A stretch of DNA of 64,000 nt, taken from contig JODI01000011.1 in the NCBI GenBank assembly GCA_000720805.1, forward strand, positions 80,013 through 144,012. Reading direction: 5' to 3'. Under the pieces are notes generated by a model. That model did not search any database and was not told where the DNA came from. It saw only the letters and a list, made by a program, of their open reading frames with translations. The stretch comes from Streptomyces violaceoruber. GTDB taxonomy: Bacteria > Actinomycetota > Actinomycetes > Streptomycetales > Streptomycetaceae. The translations under genes and the position numbers were made by a program. This document shows positions 51,164 through 59,264 of the stretch, piece by piece (within the stretch, counting starts at the first letter, position 1; each line of letters opens with the position of its first letter).

Positions 51164-52240
51164 ATGTCGACGCTGCGCGTCACCGCCGAAGTACTGACCG
51201 TTCATGAACATCCCCATGCCGACGCGCTCGAGCTGGCCCAGGTGGGGCTGTACCGCGCGGTCGTCGCCAAGGGCGCGTACCGCACGGGTGACGCCGCCGT
51301 GTACATCCCCGAGCAGTCCGTACTGCCGACCGGGTTGATCGAGGAGCTGGGGCTGACCGGACGCCTGGCGGGAAGCGGGGCCGACCGGGTCAAGGCGGTG
51401 CGGCTGCGGGGCGAGCTCTCGCAGGGGATCGTGTGCCGCCCGAAGGCGCTGGCGGACGTCGACCTGGCACGGGCGGCGGCTGAGGGGACCGACTTCGCGG
51501 AGCGGCTCGGGATCACGAAGTGGGTGCCCCCGGTGCCGACTTCGATGAACGGTGACGTGGAGTCGGCGCCGGATCTGCTGGCGTGGGTCGACATCGAGAA
51601 CATCCAGCGGTACCCGGATGTCTTCACGCCCGGCGAGCCGGTGGTGCTGACCGAGAAACTGCACGGCTCGGCCTGTCTGCTGACCTATGTCGCCGACGGG
51701 GGCCGGGTGTACGTCTCGTCCAAGGGTTTCGGGGCCAAGTCGCTGGCGCTGAAGGAGGATCCGCGGAACCTGTACTGGCGGGCGGTGCAGGGACACGGTG
51801 TCGCCGAGGCGGCGGCTCGGCTCGCCGAGCGGCTGGGGGCGCGGCGGGTCGGGGTCTTCGGGGAGGTGTTCGGCGCGGGCGTGCAGGACCTCACGTACGG
51901 GGCGGACGGGCGGCGGGACACCCTGGGGTACGCCGTGTTCGACGTGTCCGTCGACGTCGGCGGGGCCGTGCGGTGGCTGGACACGGGAGAGGTCGCCGAA
52001 CTGCTCGACGGGGAGGTGCCGTCGGTGCCTCTGGTGTACGAGGGCCCGTACGACGTCGCGCGAGTGCTGGAGGTCGCGAGCGGCCGGGAGACCGTGTCGG
52101 GGCGGGGGCTGCACCTGCGGGAAGGGGTGGTGATACGGCCGCTTCACGAGCGGTACAGCCCGGTGACCGGGGGCCGGGCGATCGCGAAGGCGGTCAGCCA
52201 GGCGTATCTGACCCGGAAGGGCGGGACGGAGTTCGAGTGA
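51164..52240 (+). CDS. ATP-dependent RNA ligase (DraRnl/Rnl5-like)
   Basis: A 358-residue RNA ligase of the family typified by Deinococcus DraRnl, which seals 3'-OH/5'-phosphate nicks in duplex RNA. An N-terminal OB-fold-like module occupies about 1-120 (LRVTAEVLTVHEHPHADALE; AVYIPEQSVLPTGLIEE). The nucleotidyltransferase domain has motif I EKLHGS (adenylated Lys near 167), motif III VGVFGEVFGAG, motif IV LREGVVIRP and motif V AIAKAVSQAYL. GGGAGC precedes the ATG at 51164. It is monocistronic. RNA ligases are uncommon in Streptomyces cores and suggest RNA repair. Confidence 0.93.
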   Translation: MSTLRVTAEVLTVHEHPHADALELAQVGLYRAVVAKGAYRTGDAAVYIPEQSVLPTGLIEELGLTGRLAGSGADRVKAVRLRGELSQGIVCRPKALADVDLARAAAEGTDFAERLGITKWVPPVPTSMNGDVESAPDLLAWVDIENIQRYPDVFTPGEPVVLTEKLHGSACLLTYVADGGRVYVSSKGFGAKSLALKEDPRNLYWRAVQGHGVAEAAARLAERLGARRVGVFGEVFGAGVQDLTYGADGRRDTLGYAVFDVSVDVGGAVRWLDTGEVAELLDGEVPSVPLVYEGPYDVARVLEVASGRETVSGRGLHLREGVVIRPLHERYSPVTGGRAIAKAVSQAYLTRKGGTEFE

Positions 52241-52743
52241 GCGGGGCGGTCGACTGCGGGGGCGCGGTCGACTGCCGGGCTGCGGCTGGAGTGGCTCCCG
52301 CGACCGGCGCCGGCGAGGTGCCTCCCCGGCGAGACCACTGTCTGCGGCTGTGCGGGTGAGCGGTACGAAAGGAAGCCCCGGAGTTCGAACAAGCGACCCG
52401 CCGCGGCGCCCCGCCCGGGCGCGGGCCAGTGAACCTCGCTCACCCCCACCGGCAGGTTGCCGCTCCCGCGGGCCGGGGAAGCAAACGGCCAGTCGCGGCG
52501 CCCCGCCCTGGCGCGGGCCGGCGAGCCACGCCCGCCCCCCGATGAGGTGCCGCTTCCGCGGGCCGGGAGCCTCGTCGACGGCACCGTTGCCCTGGCCGTA
52601 CGGGGCCGAGCGCGGCTACGGCAAGCCCGCGGGACGCCTCGATGCGGCGCCGTCGCCTGCGGCGGCGGGCGGCAGGCGGCAGGCGGCAGGCGGCAGGCGG
52701 CAGGCGGCAGATCCAAGCCGCACCGCACCGCGACAGGCCCGCT
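52241..52743. repeat. 503-bp gene-free gap with nested repeats
   Basis: Two imperfect copies of a 75-80-bp unit (52402-52478 and 52494-52568; both start CGCGGCGCCCCGCCC and end CCGCGGGCCGGG). About six copies of the 7-bp unit CGGCAGG fill 52669-52710. No gene is supported. It separates the RNA ligase gene from the convergent soxR gene. Confidence 0.75.
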
Positions 52744-53271
52744 TCAGCGGGAGTCCTCCCGTTCCCGTTCCCGTTCCCGTTCTCGGTGAAGGCGGCCCTC
52801 CTTCTGGCGGCCTGCCCCCGGTTCCACCATCAGCCTCGACCCCGTGCGGCGTTCGCCGAAGACGTCGTCCGGGTTGGACAGGACGCAGGTGTCCAGGGAG
52901 AGGCAGCCGCAGCCGATGCAGTCGGTGAGGTGGTCGCGGAGGCGGTTGAGTTGTTTGATGCGTTCGTCGAGTTCGGAGCGCCAGGTCTCGGAGAGGTGGG
53001 CCCAATCCGCGCGGGTGGGCGTGCGTTCCTCGGGGAGTTCCGCGAGGGCCTCGCGGATCGTGGCCAGCGGGATGCCGACGCGTTGCGCGGCGCGGACGAA
53101 GGCGACCCGGCGCAGCGCGTCACGGGGGTAGCGGCGCTGGTTGCCCGTGGTGCGGCGGCTGCTGATCAGACCCTTGGACTCGTAGAAGTGCAGGGCGGAG
53201 ACGGTGGCGCCGCTGCGCGCGGCGAGCTGGCCGACCGTGAGCTCATGGATCTTCTCGGGAATCTGAGGCAC
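52744..53271 (-). CDS. soxR: Redox-sensing regulator SoxR
   Basis: A 175-residue MerR-family activator with a [2Fe-2S] cluster. [21 protein letters not shown] begins the winged helix; [26 protein letters not shown] is the recognition region; a dimer helix runs 80-115; and the cluster motif is [12 protein letters not shown] (about 119-130). Streptomyces SoxR responds to redox-active secondary metabolites such as actinorhodin. The last residues are an (Arg-Glu)5 stretch encoded by a CCCGTT hexamer repeat (52758-52785), outside the conserved fold. Start GTG at 53271 from homologue length; ATG 53289 is an alternative. Confidence 0.95.
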   Translation of the reverse strand: MPQIPEKIHELTVGQLAARSGATVSALHFYESKGLISSRRTTGNQRRYPRDALRRVAFVRAAQRVGIPLATIREALAELPEERTPTRADWAHLSETWRSELDERIKQLNRLRDHLTDCIGCGCLSLDTCVLSNPDDVFGERRTGSRLMVEPGAGRQKEGRLHREREREREREDSR

Positions 53272-53309
53272 CCCTCGAACCCTACCCATCCGGGCGCCGC
53301 CCCGGTCCG

Positions 53310-53353
53310 TTGACAGCGGGTCCGGCCACCATCCATGCTAAGCAGTCGCTTAG
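53310..53353 (+). promoter_or_regulatory. maoC promoter with TetR-type operator B, copy 1
   Basis: TTGACA at 53310-53315 is followed 18 bases later by CATGCT. The palindrome CTAAGC-AGTC-GCTTAG (53338-53353) overlaps the -10 and start region. Twelve of 16 bases recur upstream of the TetR gene at 55023-55038. Confidence 0.72.
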
Positions 53354-53390
53354 ACTAAGCGGCAGATTTCGCTACGCGGGAGGCCGGGAC

Positions 53391-53867
53391 ATGGCAGAGC
53401 CGAGGATCTTCACGTCCGTCGACGACCTGAGGGCGGCGGTGGGTGAGCAGTTGGGGTACACCGACTGGCTGGAGGTCGACCAGAAGCGGATCGACCTGTT
53501 CGCGGAGGCCACCGGTGATCATCAGTGGATCCACGTCGATCCGGAGCGGGCCGCCTCCGGGCCGTTCGGGACCACCATCGCGCACGGGTATCTGACGCTG
53601 TCCCTGCTGCCCCTCTTCGGACCGCAGCTGATCAAGGTCGAGGGCGTGCAGATGGGCGTCAACTACGGGACGAACAAGGTCCGTTTCCCCTCCCCCGTCC
53701 CGGTCGGCTCCCGGCTGCGCGCGACCGCCGCGATCACCGGCGTGGACGACGTGCCGGGCGGCGTCCAGGTGAGCGTCGCGTTCACCGTGGAGCGTGAGGG
53801 CGGGGACAAGCCGGTGTGTGTCGCGGAGTCCGTGTCCCGGTACTACCTGTCGCCTACCCAGCGCTGA
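53391..53867 (+). CDS. MaoC family (R)-enoyl-CoA hydratase
   Basis: A 158-residue single hot-dog domain protein. The hydratase motif is FAEATGDHQWIHVDPERA followed by PFGTTIAHGYLTLSLLP, with the Asp and His catalytic pair. Members hydrate trans-2-enoyl-CoA to (R)-3-hydroxyacyl-CoA. GGGAGGCCGGGAC precedes the ATG at 53391. Its promoter contains operator B shared with the TetR gene at 54353. The 3' end overlaps the tail of a TnpB remnant. Confidence 0.92.
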   Translation: MAEPRIFTSVDDLRAAVGEQLGYTDWLEVDQKRIDLFAEATGDHQWIHVDPERAASGPFGTTIAHGYLTLSLLPLFGPQLIKVEGVQMGVNYGTNKVRFPSPVPVGSRLRATAAITGVDDVPGGVQVSVAFTVEREGGDKPVCVAESVSRYYLSPTQR

Positions 53868-54250
53868 AGCGCAGGGCTTGCACAACGGGTATCACTGGCG
53901 GTGATGCCGCGTTTGCGTCCAGTCCCGCCCCGAGAGGTCCGGGGTGGGACAGGGGCCGTTGACGGGGCCCCGCGTCGCCACGACTCCCATGCTCTGGCGC
54001 GGATGTTGCGGGAGCTGTTGCGGTCTGCGTGATCAACGAATCCGCAGCTCCGGCGCACCCGGGCCCCAGCGGGACTTGACGGTGTCGTAGGTGTGCCGGC
54101 GCAGGGCGAGGTTCTTGAACTCAGCGCGATCGAAGGCCACCTCGCTCACCCAGGTCGCGGCCTCGTTGCAGGCGTGCAGGGTTGCCTCCAGCGCCGCGCC
54201 TGCTCGGGCGTCGGCAGCAGCCTGACCTGCACCACCAGCTTCACAAGCAC
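53843..54250 (-). pseudogene. Internally deleted TnpB (IS200/IS605 group) remnant
   Basis: The minus strand reads KLVVQVRLLPTPEQA from about 54240, shifts frame near 54205, continues LEATLHACNEAATWVSEVAF and ALRRHTYDTVKSRWG to about 54070, and then joins SCGFVDHADRNSSRNIRARA and GGTGRKRGITASDTRCASPAL, the C-terminal tail after the zinc ribbon. Thus about 70 N-terminal and 65 C-terminal residues survive; the RuvC core in between is deleted. No TnpA partner. The stop falls inside the last codons of maoC. A short hairpin (GACACG...CGTGTGTC, 54310-54329) may mark the other end. Confidence 0.8.
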
Positions 54251-54352
54251 CGAACGTACACACCCGTACGACCGGCCACCGCACGTTCGAAGTGGATCAC
54301 CTGAACGAGTGACACGCATGTTCGTGTGTCGGCCGGCAAGCTGAACGGCGGG

Positions 54353-54976
54353 CTACTTCACGCCCACCATCCGCAGCACGAGGTCGGCGTACAGCGCGCC
54401 GACCTCCTCGGGTGTGCGTGGGCCGTTGACGTTGAACCAGCGGGCCACGTCGACACAGAGGGAGAGCACGGCGAGGGTGGTGCCGTGCACGTCGAGGACG
54501 TCGAACTCGCCCGTCGCCACGCCGTCCTCGATGATGCCGCGCATCTCGGCGTTGACCTGGCGGCGCAGCGCGAGGATCTCGGCGCGGGCGTCGGGGCCGA
54601 GGGAGTCGAGTTCGTACTGCACGACCCGCGCGGTGGTACGACCGCCCGCGTGCCAGCGCACGAAGGAGCTCACCGCGTCGGCGAGCCGCTCGGTCGGGGT
54701 GCCCTCGCCCCGGGATGCCGTGCGCAGGATCTCCAGGGCCTTCGCGTTCCCGATCCTGCTGATGCGGTGGAGGAGTTCCTCCTTGGTCTTGTAGTGGATG
54801 TAGAGCGCGGCCGGACTCATGCCGGCCCGGCCCGCGATGTCCCGGGTCGTCGTGGCGTGGTAGCCGCGCTCGGCGAAGGCCTCCACCGCGGCGATGAGCA
54901 GCCGCCGGGCCGCGTCGGGCGTGACCTCGCCCCACGCCGACGTCTCGCCGTCCGCCGTCTCCTCCGCCGCACTCAT
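54353..54976 (-). CDS. TetR regulator, probable partner of operator B
   Basis: A 207-residue TetR protein. HTH: TTRDIAGRAGMSPAALYIHYKTKEELL (about residues 44-70). The ligand domain is helical (TARVVQYELDSLGPDARAEIL; LCVDVARWFNVNG), of the group that senses fatty acyl-CoA. The ATG at 54976 is chosen by homologue length. A site matching operator B lies 47-62 bp upstream, arguing for autoregulation and control of maoC. Confidence 0.9.
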   Translation of the reverse strand: MSAAEETADGETSAWGEVTPDAARRLLIAAVEAFAERGYHATTTRDIAGRAGMSPAALYIHYKTKEELLHRISRIGNAKALEILRTASRGEGTPTERLADAVSSFVRWHAGGRTTARVVQYELDSLGPDARAEILALRRQVNAEMRGIIEDGVATGEFDVLDVHGTTLAVLSLCVDVARWFNVNGPRTPEEVGALYADLVLRMVGVK

Positions 54977-55022
54977 CGCACGCTCCCTTTCCACTGGCAC
55001 GGTCCCCACCATACCGCCGAAG

Positions 55023-55038
55023 GTGAGCGGGCGCTTAG
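55023..55038. promoter_or_regulatory. TetR-type operator B, copy 2
   Basis: GTGAGCGGGCGCTTAG matches 12 of 16 bases of the maoC operator, including the whole CGCTTAG half. It is upstream of the TetR gene. Confidence 0.65.
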
Positions 55039-55047
55039 CATGCCCGC

Positions 55048-55293
55048 TCAGAGCTTCTCGAACGGGTGGTACGCCGAGGTCGCCGCGTCCTGCCGGTCCC
55101 GGATCACCTTGGAGAGGGTGAAGGCGGACGTGACCAGGTACAGGACGGCGATGCCCAGGAACGCGCGGACCCAGGCGTCGGCGTTCAGCTTGAAGATGCC
55201 GACGGCGGTGGCGCCCATGGCCACGGAGAAGGACGCGACGGCCTGACCGTAGAAGGCGGCCGTGTTCTGCTGCTTGCCCGATGTGTCGCTCAT
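55048..55293 (-). CDS. YiaA/YiaB family inner membrane protein
   Basis: An 81-residue protein with two predicted helices (FYGQAVASFSVAMGATAVGIF; AWVRAFLGIAVLYLVTSAFTL), the layout of the YiaA/B family, of unknown function. The ATG at 55293 gives MSDTSGKQQNT; an earlier start would add an unlikely Pro/Arg leader. It may be cotranscribed with the TetR gene downstream. Confidence 0.87.
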   Translation of the reverse strand: MSDTSGKQQNTAAFYGQAVASFSVAMGATAVGIFKLNADAWVRAFLGIAVLYLVTSAFTLSKVIRDRQDAATSAYHPFEKL

Positions 55294-55374
55294 GGGGACA
55301 AGGATTGGCGGACGTGGCCGGTGCCACATCCGCTCGGGTACTCAGGTGCCGTACTCAGGGCGCTCCCCAGGTCC

Positions 55375-56526
55375 TCAGAACGCCGAGACCCCGGTCAGTG
55401 CCCGCCCTATGACCAGCTTCTGGATCTGGCTGGTGCCCTCGTAGAGGGTCATCACGCGAGCGTCGCGCAGGAGTTTGCCCGCCGGGTACTCGTCGATGTA
55501 GCCGTAGCCGCCGAAGACCTGGAGAGCGTTGTTCGCGGCGCGGACGGCCGCCTCCGAGGCGAAGAGCTTGGCCTTGGACGACTCGGTGGCGAAGGGCAGG
55601 CCGCGGTCGACGAGGTCGGCGACCCGCCAGGTCAGCAGGCGGGCCGCGTCCACGTCGACGGCGATGTCGCTGATCAGTTCCTGGACGAGCTGGTGGTGGG
55701 CGATGGTCCTGCCGAACTGCTCGCGCTCCCCCGCGTACCGGACGGCCGCGTCCAGCGCGGCCTGTGCGATGCCGACGCAGCCGGCGGCGACCGACATCCG
55801 CCCCTTCGCGAGGGCCGACATGGCGACCGAGAAGCCCTTGCCCTCCTCGCCCAGCATCGCGGAGGCCGGGACGCGGACATCCTGAAGGACCAGTTCCGCG
55901 GTCGCCTGGCCGCGCAGGCCGAGCTTGCCGTGGATGGTGCGGCGGGTCAGGCCGGGGGTGTCGGTCGGGACGAGGAAGGCGGAGACGCCCTTGTGGCCGG
56001 GGGCGTCGGTGGAGCGGGCGAACAGGAGGACGACGTCGGCCCAGGTGCCGTTGGTGATGAACATCTTGGTGCCGTTGATGACGTACTGGTCGCCGTCGCG
56101 GACCGCCCGGGTGGAGAGGTTGCCCGCGTCGGAGCCGGTGCCCGGCTCGGTGAGGCCGAAGCAGCCTACGTGGATACCGGAGGTCAGGCCCGGCAGCCAG
56201 CGCCGCTTCTGCTCCTCGCTCCCCCAGGCCGCGATCGTCTTGGCGACCAGGCCGAGCGAGACGGAGACGATGCCGCGCACGGACGAGTCGCCGCGGCCGA
56301 GTTCCTCCGTCACCAGGCAGTACGCGAGATGGTCGCCGCCCGAGCCGCCGTACTCCTCGTCGAGCGTCAGCCCCAGGAAGCCGAGCTCGCCGAGCTTCTT
56401 GACGATCGAGCGGTCGACCTCCTCGGCGCGGTCCCAGGCGATGACGTGGGGAGTGATCTCCCGGTCCACGAAGTCCCTCGCGAGCTGCCGGACCGCGGTC
56501 TGCTCCGCGCTGAGTTCCAGGTTCAC
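55375..56526 (-). CDS. Acyl-CoA dehydrogenase (short/branched-chain type)
   Basis: A 383-residue flavoenzyme. FAD contacts: CFGLTEPGTGSDAGNL and INGTKMFITNGTWADV. The catalytic base Glu is in MTLYEGTSQIQ, and QVFGGYGYIDEYPAGKLLRDARV is the C-terminal signature. By Glu position it belongs with short-, medium- or branched-chain dehydrogenases. GTG at 56526 fits family length; a GTG three codons earlier is also possible. Divergent from the TetR gene at 56603, with operator C between them. Confidence 0.93.
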   Translation of the reverse strand: MNLELSAEQTAVRQLARDFVDREITPHVIAWDRAEEVDRSIVKKLGELGFLGLTLDEEYGGSGGDHLAYCLVTEELGRGDSSVRGIVSVSLGLVAKTIAAWGSEEQKRRWLPGLTSGIHVGCFGLTEPGTGSDAGNLSTRAVRDGDQYVINGTKMFITNGTWADVVLLFARSTDAPGHKGVSAFLVPTDTPGLTRRTIHGKLGLRGQATAELVLQDVRVPASAMLGEEGKGFSVAMSALAKGRMSVAAGCVGIAQAALDAAVRYAGEREQFGRTIAHHQLVQELISDIAVDVDAARLLTWRVADLVDRGLPFATESSKAKLFASEAAVRAANNALQVFGGYGYIDEYPAGKLLRDARVMTLYEGTSQIQKLVIGRALTGVSAF

Positions 56527-56558
56527 CCGAGACACCCCACTTGAACGCCGTACCTTTA

Positions 56559-56575
56559 AATTAGCACTGCTAGTT
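56559..56575. promoter_or_regulatory. TetR-type operator C, copy 1
   Basis: AATTAGCACTGCTAGTT, an almost perfect 17-bp palindrome with an 11-bp perfect core (TAGCACTGCTA), in the 76-bp gap between the divergent dehydrogenase and TetR genes. A close copy stands before the aldehyde dehydrogenase gene at 61806-61822. Confidence 0.82.
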
Positions 56576-56602
56576 TCTGTGCGCAGCCCTACTATGTGCG
56601 CC

Positions 56603-57244
56603 ATGGCCCGACCGCGCAAGCCCCTCCTGAGCACCGCCCGGATCGTCGAGACGGCCCGTCTGCTCGTGGACGCGGAGGGCCTGGCCGCCGTGTCCACCCG
56701 GCGGCTCGCGGCGGAGCTGGGGGTCAGCGGGCCCTCGCTCTACAACCACTTCCGCACCAAGGACGAGATCCTGGAGGCCGTGGCCGACTCGGTGAGCGCG
56801 CAGGTCGACCTGTCGATGTTCGAGGACGGCCGGGACTGGCGGACCGCGCTGCACGACTGGGCCACCTCCTACCGGGCGGCCCTGCGCGACCATCCGAACA
56901 TCGTCCCGGTGCTGGCCCGCGGTCCCGGCCGCCGGCCCGCGGGGCTGCGGCTCGCCGACGCCGTCTACGGCGGGATGGTCGGCGCGGGCTGGCCCCCGGC
57001 GCAGGCCACTTCCATCGGCGCGCTGATGCGGTACTTCGTCATGGGTTCCGCGCTCGGTTCCTTCGCCGGCGGCTTCGTGGACGACGCGAGCGCGTACGAC
57101 CCCGCCGACTATCCGCACCTCGGGCAGGCGCATCTCCTCGCCGAGCAGCAGGAGAAGATCGACGAGCGGGCCTTCGAGACGGGGTTGACCGCGCTGCTGG
57201 ACGGTCTGGCGCAGCAGTACGAGCAGGTCGGGCGGACCCTGTGA
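56603..57244 (+). CDS. TetR regulator, probable partner of operator C
   Basis: A 213-residue TetR protein with a C-terminal TetR_C-like domain. HTH: VSTRRLAAELGVSGPSLYNHFRTKDEIL (about residues 29-56). It is divergent from the acyl-CoA dehydrogenase gene, the classic arrangement for a local repressor. The ATG at 56603 is used; ATG 56594 in the same frame is possible. The ArsR-type gene follows 47 bp later. Confidence 0.9.
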   Translation: MARPRKPLLSTARIVETARLLVDAEGLAAVSTRRLAAELGVSGPSLYNHFRTKDEILEAVADSVSAQVDLSMFEDGRDWRTALHDWATSYRAALRDHPNIVPVLARGPGRRPAGLRLADAVYGGMVGAGWPPAQATSIGALMRYFVMGSALGSFAGGFVDDASAYDPADYPHLGQAHLLAEQQEKIDERAFETGLTALLDGLAQQYEQVGRTL

Positions 57245-57246
57245 GG

Positions 57247-57270
57247 ACACTTCGGTGAGCGCCGAAGTGT
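57247..57270. promoter_or_regulatory. Inverted repeat before the ArsR-type gene
   Basis: Perfect 9-bp arms ACACTTCGG and CCGAAGTGT with a 6-base spacer, 2 bp after the TetR stop and 22 bp before the ArsR-type start. It may be the operator of that regulator or a short terminator for the TetR gene. Confidence 0.6.
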
Positions 57271-57291
57271 TCGTGTTCCATGCTGGGAGGC

Positions 57292-58005
57292 ATGACCACC
57301 AAGGACCCACGGGCGGCGGAACTGGCCCGGCTCGCCTCTCTCGTCGCCGACGAGACCCGGGCCGCGTGTCTGCTCGCGCTGCTCGACGGGCGGGCGTGGA
57401 CCGCCGGTGAACTGGCGCGGCACGCGGGCGTCGCCGCGTCGACCCTGAGCGAACACCTGGGCAAGCTCGTCGCGGGCGGGCTCCTCACCGAGGAACGGCA
57501 GGGGCGGCACCGGTACGTCCGGCTGGCCGAGGCCCGGGTCGCACAGCTGGTGGAGGACCTGGCCGGGCAGGCGAGCCCGCACGGCGATGTCGTACGGCCA
57601 CGGAGTCTGCGCGCGTCGAGCGCCGGGGCGGCGATGGCCCGGGGCCGCACCTGCTACGACCACCTCGCCGGGCGGCTCGGCATCGCGGTGACCGACGCGC
57701 TGACCGGGCGCGGGCTGCTGCGCCAGGACACCGGGTTCGCGCTGACCGACGCGGGGCTCGGCTGGTTCGACTCCACCGGGATCCCCCTCGACCGCACCGG
57801 CCGCCGCCCGCTGGCCCGGGGCTGCCTCGACTGGACCGAGCGCCGCCCGCACCTCGCGGGCGTCGCGGGTGCCGCCCTGTGCCGGCACGCCCTGGACTCG
57901 GGCTGGTGCGTACGCATCGGCTCCGAACGGGCCGTGAAGGTGACGGCGGACGGTGAGCGCGAGCTGGCCGAGCTGCTCGGCATCGAGGCCCGCGCACTGC
58001 GCTGA
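57292..58005 (+). CDS. ArsR-family winged-helix regulator with C-terminal extension
   Basis: A 237-residue regulator. The winged helix is in the first 90 residues (ADETRAACLLALLDGRAWTAGELARHAGVAASTLSEHLGKLVAGG). A C-terminal domain of about 140 residues has GRTCYDHLAGRLGIAVTDAL and Cys residues at CYDH, CLDW and CRHAL, seen in the larger ArsR members of streptomycetes. No classic CxC metal site is in the recognition helix. It is followed 70 bp later by an EamA transporter gene, which it may control. ATG 57292 has GGGAGG close by; ATG 57280 is an alternative. Confidence 0.85.
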   Translation: MTTKDPRAAELARLASLVADETRAACLLALLDGRAWTAGELARHAGVAASTLSEHLGKLVAGGLLTEERQGRHRYVRLAEARVAQLVEDLAGQASPHGDVVRPRSLRASSAGAAMARGRTCYDHLAGRLGIAVTDALTGRGLLRQDTGFALTDAGLGWFDSTGIPLDRTGRRPLARGCLDWTERRPHLAGVAGAALCRHALDSGWCVRIGSERAVKVTADGERELAELLGIEARALR

Positions 58006-58075
58006 GCGGCGCCGAGAACCCCCGTCCGAAATCCGCGATCCCTCGCACGGCTTCCCACCCAGCATCAGGAGCATG

Positions 58076-59056
58076 ATGAACGCCCCCCGTCGTACGCACG
58101 CCCCCCGCAGCATGGACGCCTCCCGTCGTACGGAGCTGCTCGCCGCCGGTGCCGCCACGGTCACCGTCGTGCTGTGGGCCTCCGCCTTCGTCTCGATCCG
58201 CAGTGCGGGTGCCGCGTACTCGCCGGGCGCGCTGGCGCTGGGGCGGCTGCTGGCCGGGGCGCTGGCCCTCGGGGTGATCTGCCTCGTACGGCGGGAGGGG
58301 TGGCCGCCGCGGTCGGCGTGGCGCGGGATCGCGATATCCGGGGTGCTGTGGTTCGGCTTCTACATGGTGGTCCTGAACTGGGGCGAGCAGCAGGTGGACG
58401 CCGGGACGGCGGCCCTGGTCGTGAACATCGGGCCGATCCTCATCGCGCTGCTCGGGGCGCGGCTGCTGGGCGACGCCATGCCGCCGCGGCTGCTGGCGGG
58501 GATGGCGGTGTCGTTCGCGGGGGCGGTGACCGTCGGGCTGTCGATGTCCGGTGGCGGCGGGTCGTCGGTGCTCGGGGTGGTGCTGTGCCTGCTGGCCGCC
58601 GTGGGATACGCGGGCGGTGTCGTGGCGCAGAAGCCGGCGCTGGGCCGCGCGAGCGCGCTGCAGGTGACGACGTTCGGGTGTCTGGTCGGGGCGGTGGTGT
58701 GCCTGCCGTTCGCCGGGCAGCTGGTCCACGAGGCCGCCGACGCGCCGGTCTCGGCCACCCTCAACATGGTCTACCTCGGCATCTTCCCGACCGCGCTGGC
58801 CTTCACTACCTGGGCGTACGCCCTGGCCCGGACGACCGCCAGCCGGATGGGCGCGACCACGTACGCGGTGCCCGCGCTGGTGGTGCTGATGTCGTGGCTG
58901 GCGCTGGGCGAGGTGCCGGGGCTGCTCACGCTGGCGGGCGGGGCGCTGTGCCTGGCGGGGGTCGCGGTGTCGCGGTCCCGGCGGCGGGCGGGGCGGGCCC
59001 TGGTACCGGAGGCGGCGTCCGAGCCGCACGCCGAGGAGGCCACGGATTCGGCGTGA
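58076..59056 (+). CDS. EamA/RhaT family (DMT) exporter
   Basis: A 326-residue transporter with ten helices in two EamA repeats (VTVVLWASAFVSIRSAGAAYSPGAL begins repeat 1; YAGGVVAQKPALGRASALQ repeat 2). The family exports amino acids, purines or drugs. CAGGAG precedes two adjacent ATG codons at 58073 and 58076. Directly behind the ArsR-type regulator. Confidence 0.88.
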   Translation: MNAPRRTHAPRSMDASRRTELLAAGAATVTVVLWASAFVSIRSAGAAYSPGALALGRLLAGALALGVICLVRREGWPPRSAWRGIAISGVLWFGFYMVVLNWGEQQVDAGTAALVVNIGPILIALLGARLLGDAMPPRLLAGMAVSFAGAVTVGLSMSGGGGSSVLGVVLCLLAAVGYAGGVVAQKPALGRASALQVTTFGCLVGAVVCLPFAGQLVHEAADAPVSATLNMVYLGIFPTALAFTTWAYALARTTASRMGATTYAVPALVVLMSWLALGEVPGLLTLAGGALCLAGVAVSRSRRRAGRALVPEAASEPHAEEATDSA

Positions 59057-59063
59057 CGCCTCC

Positions 59064-59229
59064 AGACCCCGAGGTCCCGGGACGCCGAGACCCCGGGACC
59101 CCGAGGCCCAGACCCCGAGACGCCGGGACGCCGGGACGCCGAGACCCAGACCCCGAGACGCCGGGACGCCGGGACGCCGAGACGCCGAGACCCAGACCCC
59201 GAGACGCCGGGACGCCGGGACCCCGGGCG
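59064..59229. repeat. GACGCCGGG / GACGCCGAG minisatellite
   Basis: The gap between the EamA gene and the convergent alcohol dehydrogenase gene is a two-level tandem repeat: 9-bp GACGCCGRG units grouped into three copies of a 38-46-bp block starting CCCAGACCCCGAGACGCCGG (59107, 59145, 59191). Block copies are nearly identical. Confidence 0.9.
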
Positions 59230-59264
59230 CGCGGTGAACCCCGCCCGCGGGGCACCGGCGTCTG

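Noticed and set aside
59064..59229. Possible CRISPR or origin iterons
   Set aside because: Units are 9 bp with no unique spacers, and no replication gene is nearby.
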